DNA from: Atrina japonica
Lineage: Eukaryota > Mollusca > Bivalvia > Pterioida > Pinnidae
Assembly: GCA_030159075.1 (NCBI GenBank)
Contig: BROG01000366.1
Location: 570,001-634,000, forward strand
Length of the DNA stretch: 64,000 bases
Reading direction: 5' to 3'
The notes beneath the pieces were generated by a model. The model saw only the letters and a program-made list of their open reading frames with translations, made no database searches and was not told the DNA's origin. Position numbers and translations under genes: made by a program. Shown here piece by piece: positions 52,801 through 61,800 of the stretch (positions are counted from its first letter, which is position 1; every line of letters begins with the position of its first letter).

Positions 52801-55800
52801 TTCAAATCTTCCATATAAATCCAAATTTTCCACAATTCAAACCTTTCACATAATTCCAAATCTTCCAAAATTCAAATCTTCCATATAAATCCAAACCTTC
52901 CTCATAATTCCAAATCTTCCACAATTCAAATCCTCAATATAAATTTAAATCTTCTACAATAAAAACCTCCCACAATTCCAATCTTCCACAATTCAAATTT
53001 TCGATCATTCAAATCTTCCACGATTTAATTCCAACATTTCATAATTCAAATCTTCCCAAATCAAACTTAACCATAAATCAAATTTTCCACATTTCAATTA
53101 AAATCTTCCATAAATCTTCCATAATTCAAATCTTCCACAATTCAAATCTTCCATAATTCAAATCCTCCACAATTCAAATTTTCCATAATTCAAATCTTCC
53201 ATAATTCAATTCCAACGTTTCATAATTCAAAATCTTCCACAATTCAATTAAAATCTTTCCACAATTCAAACCTTCACAATTCAAATCTTCCATATAAATC
53301 CAAATCTTTCATAATTCAAACCTTCCACAATTCAAACCTTTCCACAATTCAAATCTTCCATATAAATCCAAATCTTCAACAATTCAAACCTTCCACAATT
53401 CAAACCCACCATAATTCAAATCTTCCACAATTCAATTAAAATCTTCAAATCTTCCACATTTTAAATCTTCCATAATTCAAATCTTCCACAATTCAAATCA
53501 TCCACAATTCAAATCTTCCATGATTCAATTTCAACATTTCATATTCAGATCTTCACAAATTAAAACCTACCATAATTCAAATCTTCCACAATTCAATTAA
53601 AATCTTCCATAATTCAAATTGTTCATAATTCAAATCTTCACAAATTAAAACCTACCATAATTCAAATCTTTCACAATTCAATTAAAATCTTCCATAATTC
53701 AAATTGTTCATAATTCAAATCTTCCATAATTCAAATCTTCCATAATTCAATTCAAATCTTCCACAATTCAAATCTTCCACATGCAAATCTTCCACAATTC
53801 AAATCTTCCACAATTTAAATCTTCCATAATTCAAATCTTCCACAATTTAAATCTTCCATAATTCAAATCTTCCACAATTTAAATCTACCACAATTCAATT
53901 CAAATCTTCCATAATTCAAATCGCCCATAATATTTAATCAAATCTTCCACAATTTAAATCTTCCATAATTCAAATCTTCCACAATTCAAATCTTCCATAA
54001 TTCAAATCCTCCACAATTCAAACCTTCCATCTCCCATGCCATGATTCTTCCATAACTCAAATCTTTAACAATTCAGATTGAAAAAGACTCTTCCATAATT
54101 CAAATCTTCCATAATCTATATTGTCTACAATTCAAATCTACCTTAATTCAAATCTTCCACAATTCAAACCTTTAGTAATTCAAATCTTCCACAATTCAAA
54201 TATTCCATGATTCTTCTACAATTCAAACCTTCCATAATTCAAATCTTCCATATGTTATATCTTTCATAATTCAAAACTTCCATAATTTAAACCTTCCACA
54301 ATTCAAATCTTCCGTAATTCAAATCTTTCACAATTCAACTGAAACCTTCAACAATTCAAACCTTTCAAATCTTCCATAATTCAAATCTTCCATGATTCTT
54401 CCACAATTCAATTAAAACCTTCCTCAATTCAAATCTTCTATAATACAAATCTTCCATAACTCCAATCTTTCACAATTCAAATCTTCCACAATCTTAACCT
54501 ACCATAATTGGGACCTTAAAAAATTCAAATCTAAAAACAAGTCAATTCTTCAATAATTTAAATCTTCAATGATTCATCCATAATTCAAACCATCTGTAAT
54601 TCAAATCTTCCATGCCATGATTCTTCCACAATTCAACTCTTAAATAAATCAAATCTTCCATAATCTATACTGTTCAAAATTTAAATCTTCCCTGATTCAA
54701 GTTTTCCAGAATTCAAACCTTCCAAAATTTAAACTTAATTCAGATCTTCCACAATTCAAACCTTCCACAATTCAATTCAAACATTCCGTAATTTACATCT
54801 TCCACAATTAAAATTTTCCACATTTCAAACCTTCCATAATTCATATCTTCCACGACTGAAATCTTACATAATTCAAATCTTCCACAATTCAAACCGTCCA
54901 TAATTAAAATTTTCCAATCAAAACTCTTGGAAAATTAAATTTTCATTTTCATTAATGATGGAGATTCAAATTTACAACATAGTACTCTAAACAATTTCAA
55001 CAACAGAGCTAAGAACAACAGCCAAAACAAAGTCTTCTTGCAGACAGTAGACCAAGAAACATTTTCTTCACATTTCTTTGAATATGAATTTTGAATGTTG
55101 TTTTACGCCACACTCAACAATTTTTCAGTTATAGAGAGCACATAGACAACACATGTATATAACATAGAAAAGTGACAGGATTGTGTCAGAAGCTGTAAAT
55201 TGTAGAGCCTAAAAAAATTATCCATCCAAGATGGCCACCAATGGACGTCGACCTGACTCTTCACCAGTTACTCTATTCAAATCAAATGTTTTGAAGACAT
55301 TTATGGTCATATTTTGCAGAAGTGCTATTATGTACCAAATATTTGACATCACAATTAAACTGTGATGCCAATTTGCCGGACAGGTGTTGCTCTTGTGAGA
55401 GCGAATAGATTCCCAATGAATGCTTTTTTCTGCTTTTGTAAAACAAGGAGCTGCGCTTGCTTTCAAGGCATTGCCTTAGTTCATGTTAATATAAAATAGA
55501 CTGGTATCATAAAAAATAGACTGGTATTATAAAATAGACTGGTATCATACAAAATAGACTGGTATTATAAAATAGACTGGTATCATACAAAATAGACTGG
55601 TATTATAAAATAGACTGGTATCATACAAAATAGACCGGTATAATAAAATAGACTGGTATTATAGATTGTGACTGGCTTGTTTTACAAAAATTCTTAAGTC
55701 CTAAATTGTAAGTCTTAGTACTAATTGTCATGGAATTGATCAATCAGTGATGCGTTTCCATGGTAGTTAGGACTAAAAGTAAGGATTTAGGACTTGGGGC

Positions 55801-58800
55801 GTTTCGCAAAATGGGCCCCAGTTCAAGAAAGATTTACTAAATGGAACTAGAGATGAATGAGCTTGAACTCAGTTCAAGATATTAAGTACTTACTGGAACT
55901 AGAAATCAAATCAAATAACTTCTTCCCTACATCATCAGGGACAAGCTGAAATAGATAAGATGCATGCTTTAATATCAAGAGTAAAATACAGATACAAACA
56001 TTGTAAATTACTAAAAACAGAAATGATGTAATATAAAGATTAGAACTGAAATGCATACCAACAATTTGAATATTCGTGACTTTTGTTTGATTCATAATAA
56101 AAATAAAGCCCCATTCCTAAAGCAAAAAATGCAATTCCACCCAATTTGCAGTTTTCCCATATATAGAGATTGATGTTGTTATAGGCAGCTGATAGATAGA
56201 ATCAATTCTATTAGAAGTCCATGAAAAGTGGACTTTCAAAAACTGTGGCGAAATTCTAATGGTAAATTGTCAGACAGAATTACGATGGTCATTATAAAGT
56301 GGTCTGACTGTATAGTACTTGAGGAACTATTGTACAGAATAAAACTGTCTTACCTTGACTTGGCAGGTGAGTAGATTTAATTTCACCGGATCTTGTTTTT
56401 CCTGTAAATATCATCAAATTAAGATAATGTTGCAGCCAGAACAAAAAATTAAAGATAATTTTTGAAACAATAACTGTATTTCCTGTTCACCAAGTTATTT
56501 ATATCTTCTTTAACTCGTACAACCCTTAAGACACATTTGGACTGGCTTGTGTCATTAATTTTCAGTAGAGTCCATTATTTTTAGGGATAGATGGATTAGA
56601 GTTGAATTTTCAGATTGAACTGTATTGATTTATTAGGTTCTTTGTTATACTGACTGAAATAATTTATATGGTGGCGGCCAGATTTTAATGGAGGACAGAA
56701 CCTCATTACAATGTATCTGGGAAGAGACCACAATCCAGTAAACCAGCAAACTTTCTCACAAAATCAGCTTAGGTTTATGGGTGGCTTGACTGACCCCACG
56801 TGGATAAGAGATGATAGACTTTATGGTTTAAAATGTGATGCTTAGCCAATGAGGCCCCCAAACTGGACTATACTTTGTAGACCAAATGCATTTACAGATA
56901 GACTATATCTCTTCACTGCTAACAGGATTGCTCTGAGTTAATAAGGCCCCTAGATTGGCCTTTACTTTAACCACATTACACATTACATACAGACTATATC
57001 TCTTCACCTAACAGGATAGCTCTGAGCCAATGAGGCCCCTAGATTAGCCTTTACTTTAAAGCCACTACACATTACAAATAGACTATATCTCTTCACCCAA
57101 CAGGATAGCTCTGAGCCAATGAGGCCCCAGGATTAGCCTTTACTTTAAAGACACTACACATTACAAATAGATTATATCTCTTCATCCAACAGGATAGCTC
57201 TGAGCCAGTGAGGCCCCTAGATTAGCCTTTACTTTAAAGACACAACACATTACAAATAGACTATATCTCTTCACCCAACAGGATAGCTCTGAGCCAATGC
57301 GGCCCCTAGATTGGCCTATACTTGAAAGACACAACGCATTACAGATAGATTATATCTCTTCATCCAACAGGATAGCTCTGAGCCAGTGAGTACCCTAGAT
57401 AAGCCTTTACTTTAAAGACACAACACATTACAAATAGATTATATCTCTTCATCCAACAGGATAGCTCTGAGCCAATGAGGCCCCTAGATTGGCCTATACT
57501 TTAAAGACACTACACATTACAGATAGACTATATCTCTTCACTACTAACAGTATAGCTCTGAGCCATAAAACAACATTTAAAGGGTCATTTGCAATGGGTT
57601 TTTTTTCAAAAATTTTGTTTTCCTTTTTTACTACTTAGATTGATATACAATAACAAAAAAAAGAGATATACACAGGCATAGAATATCTTAAATCCCTACA
57701 TATTTTGTGAAAATGTCTTGAGAAACCCAGGTTGGCACTTTTTCACTTGCAACTGATTACCTCAACCTTACTATTTGTCTATCAATACCAGATTGGAGCT
57801 GAGCTTATTTTCACAAAATATATAGGAATATAAGATCTTTTATGCCTGTACATAGCTCTTATTTGTTATTGTATATCAAGTACAAGTAGTAAAATTAGAA
57901 AGAAATGAAATTTGTTTTTTTTGTTTTTGTTTTTGTTTTTTTTTTTTTTGGCAAACACAGGTAATGCCCCTTTATAGAAAAAAAATTTGATCCTCAACCA
58001 TTCAACTGTGGAGGCTCATGGGGAGCAAAATTTCAAAAAACACAGCTATTTATTTATACGTACATCAGAGTGGCTAACAAGTAAGATTCCATCATCAATT
58101 ATACATCTACGCCTCTGCCACATTTTCTTAATTTTTCCTTCACTTTTTTTCAGCAAGTAACCTTCCTTTTTACAGCCATGCTTTTTATTACCATGAAGCT
58201 GGTGTAGGTTGTATCCTGTTTGTTGCTTGTTAGCTGTGGGCTGCAAAAAAGTCACAAAATAATTAAAAAAAAAAAAAATACAAAGTACATGTATATATGT
58301 TAGTTACATTGTAGATTAAGATTTCAGATGCTATTACAACATCTAACACAATATGGCGGACAAAGGGAAATACATGTAATTCAAAGGCACAATACTGCTA
58401 ACAGAAACACATCTATATGTTGCAAACAGACCAACCTATAACAATATAAGAGTTTTTAGTCATCTCAACCCATGCACACAATTTTTGGCACCCATATAAG
58501 TGCCACCCCTTTTTATTTGTTTTTGAAAATGCAGCCCTCTCTGTGAGGGCTATCAAATGTGGTTGAGATCTGTTAATTTTTTTATTTTCATTTTTTATTT
58601 GGGGGGGGGGGTGAGACAATAATAAGAAAAATTAGTAGACAACAAAGGAAAGTTGGCATAAGAACACTGTAAACCCTTGGCTGATGTCATCTTAAAGAAT
58701 AAATTTTTCACTCTGGAGATCAAATTTACATTGAAAATAATTTAAAGATTTCAAATTGTGGATTCATACATGTGTATTGAACTGTACAATAGATGATACA

Positions 58801-61800
58801 TGTACATGTAATTCAAGGACACATTTTCATTATACAAATAAAACATATGATTTCATTTCATACAAAATTTTCATGAAATTCAGACTCCCACCCATTCCCT
58901 TAAGCAAAATTCAAGCTGTTTCTCCAATTCTGCCTCCTCAAATATTCAGCTACCTCCCTTACACAGAATGTGATGACATGCTTCATATCAAGTCATGTGA
59001 CCCTGATCATGTGACAGGAGTACACACAACTTGTACATTATGACATGAATTGTGTGCCATTTAAAAAAAACATTCACTGCTAAGGGAACAATTAACAAAA
59101 TTAGCATCAATTTTACAATTTAAAAAATTTCTGCCAGTATTTCATAACTACATGTAGAGAGGTCTACCTGATGTAAGAAAACTCTTTTCAATTTTGAAGT
59201 CTTATTCATTTTCACAACTATTTGCGAACTATGTTTTCTACCATGAGAATTTCTTGATAAGACCTCATATAAGAAGACACAAATGGAAACAGAATATAGT
59301 TAAAAGATCAGCAAATATAAAAATTTAGCAAAAAATTCAACATCATGCATATTCCGTACTGTTTTTCATAAAGGGGCATTAGCTGTATTTTTTCCAGAAA
59401 TCTTTTTTTTTACTACTTATATTGATTTTCAAAAATAAAAAATAGATATACAAAGGCATACAAATTCTAAAATTCCTATATATTTTAGTGAAAACTGCTT
59501 GAGAAACCCAGTTTGGCAATTATTCGTTTGCAAATGATTAATTCAACCTTACTTATGTATATGCACACAACACTGGACCTGACCTTATTTTCAAAAAAAT
59601 GTATTGGAAAATAAGGTACATGTATCTTATGCCTGTGTATATCTCTAATTTGTCTTTGTACATGTACATCAATCTCAGTAGTTAAAAATAAAAGAATTTT
59701 TTTTTTTGAAAACACAACTAATGCACCTTCAAAAAGAATGACTTTGGATTCGAGTTTATTATAAGAACATATAATTTGGACCAATGTTTACATTGTATGT
59801 CTCTCATAATTTTTAAATGAAGTCCACTTAAGGAAAATTTGATTGTGTGCGAGGAAGAAATTTTAAAATATGGCAGGTATAGGTCTACCAAGGTAAAGTT
59901 AGCACATGTTTACAAACACAACGAGTCGGAATCAAATCATAACATGGGTGACCAATTTGTTTTCAGCAACACAAATATTAGAGCAGTAATACATGATACC
60001 AGGTTTTATATGTGCATTCCTATTTTTGGAAAATAGACCATATTGTTTTGGGTTTTTGACAGAACCCGGATGTGTCACTTTACCTTTGTAGACCTGTACA
60101 TTTGTACATGCAAACTAGACTACAATTTTCTGTGTAAAAAATAAAAATTGTAACACATTCAATACAAGCAAATCTGACAAGAATTTTGACACAGACAATT
60201 AAATCCATACACCGTCACAAAATGCCAGATAAAAAAAAACAAAGGGGACAAAATTCCAAACAGAAGGTTAAAAGGTCACCCCAAGTTCCCAACATGAGCC
60301 CTGACTCTGGGGTAAGGGATTTAAAATTTGTTGCTCATCAGGTAAAGCATTCAACTTGCAAGTCTCAAGTCTGATTCCCAATACCAGGTTGTACCAAAGA
60401 CTTTAAAAAAATGACAGTGATTGTTCCTTCACCAAACACTGTACACAAAGTGAAAGGCACGGGTCTTTCGGACAAAACTTAAATTCAAATTGCCAGTGTC
60501 ACAACAGGCATGGCACGTTAAAAGAACACTCACTGTGGTGTCCCTAGCACAGGTCAAATTTTGTGGCACTTCATCTATAGCTGGTGACATCTCCATATTA
60601 AGTGAAAAATCCTTGGCGAGATGTACGTAAAACATGAAAAGTAACATTTTTGTACGTCCCTGAATAAAGAAGATTTTTTAATAACTGCATCATTTTTTCC
60701 CAAAGTTTTGGCCATGTCTTTAAGATGTTTAATGTCAGATGTCAGGATGTATGAGGGAATTCACAATGTTTATTATATTTATTCCAGAGCAGCTAAATAT
60801 CAAATCTGAAGAGAATTAACGAGGTGATTTGGAAATGAAGGCATGCAAGACACACAACCACATACTGGCCACAATGGATCATACGGTTCATTTTCCCTTG
60901 TACAACTTTTTGAAAATTATATTCCCACTTGTACAACCAGGTAAAATTTTACACTTGTGGCAAAATAGTTGTAATCACACCAAACTCAGGTAGTTCTGCC
61001 ACACCTGTTCAAAAGTTTTCCAATAATTTCCATTTTTCAGCTCTTATGATTTATATAGTTTCTAAATTGATATCTTCTTATATGTTTCTGTGACATTTCA
61101 TTATCTAGCTTGTAATATTTTTATGAAGAATGATTAAATTTATACATGTTATCAATAAAATATAATATTTAGAATCCAGCTTGCTGAGTCATATAGATTA
61201 TTTGTTGTTACAACTAATTGTTGGCGTGTTACAAACATATACAAAATTCCCTCTTGTACAACCTACTTTTTACAGAAATTTCTGAAAGTTGTACAAGTGG
61301 AAAGACACTGATCGTAATAGGTCATAAGAATCATATAAATAACCTTACGAACTAACAAATGTAATCAATTTTATAACAATTTTACCAAGAAAAAAGCAAC
61401 TAAATCTAACAATGATGAAATTGATTTATAAAGAAGAAAAAAACCTACAAACAAACGAGCGTTTACCCTTCCAGCTATTGAAAGCCTATTGTGTGCATGC
61501 TAATGAAAGAAGTGATTTGCATATACATTAGTACAGTTCACAATGCCCTCTTGTGGTCGAATAAGAATAGAGGAAAATGTCTGTATTAACATTTACATTA
61601 ATATTGCCATTTTCTCTTGATTCTTCAATTACTAAGAAAATGAAATCAAAGAAATTTAATTTACTGACTACATATTATGGATTGAATTTTCAAATGTAAA
61701 GCAACATTTACAAAGTTATTGATGAAGGGGAGGAGATATGAATGTCTATCTAACTGGCATAGTGAGAATCGATGACACAGGACTTGACCTCACTATCATA

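Noticed and set aside
52150..54945. CRISPR-like array
   Set aside because: Units are contiguous, diverged and lack unique spacers, and the genome is eukaryotic; it is satellite DNA.
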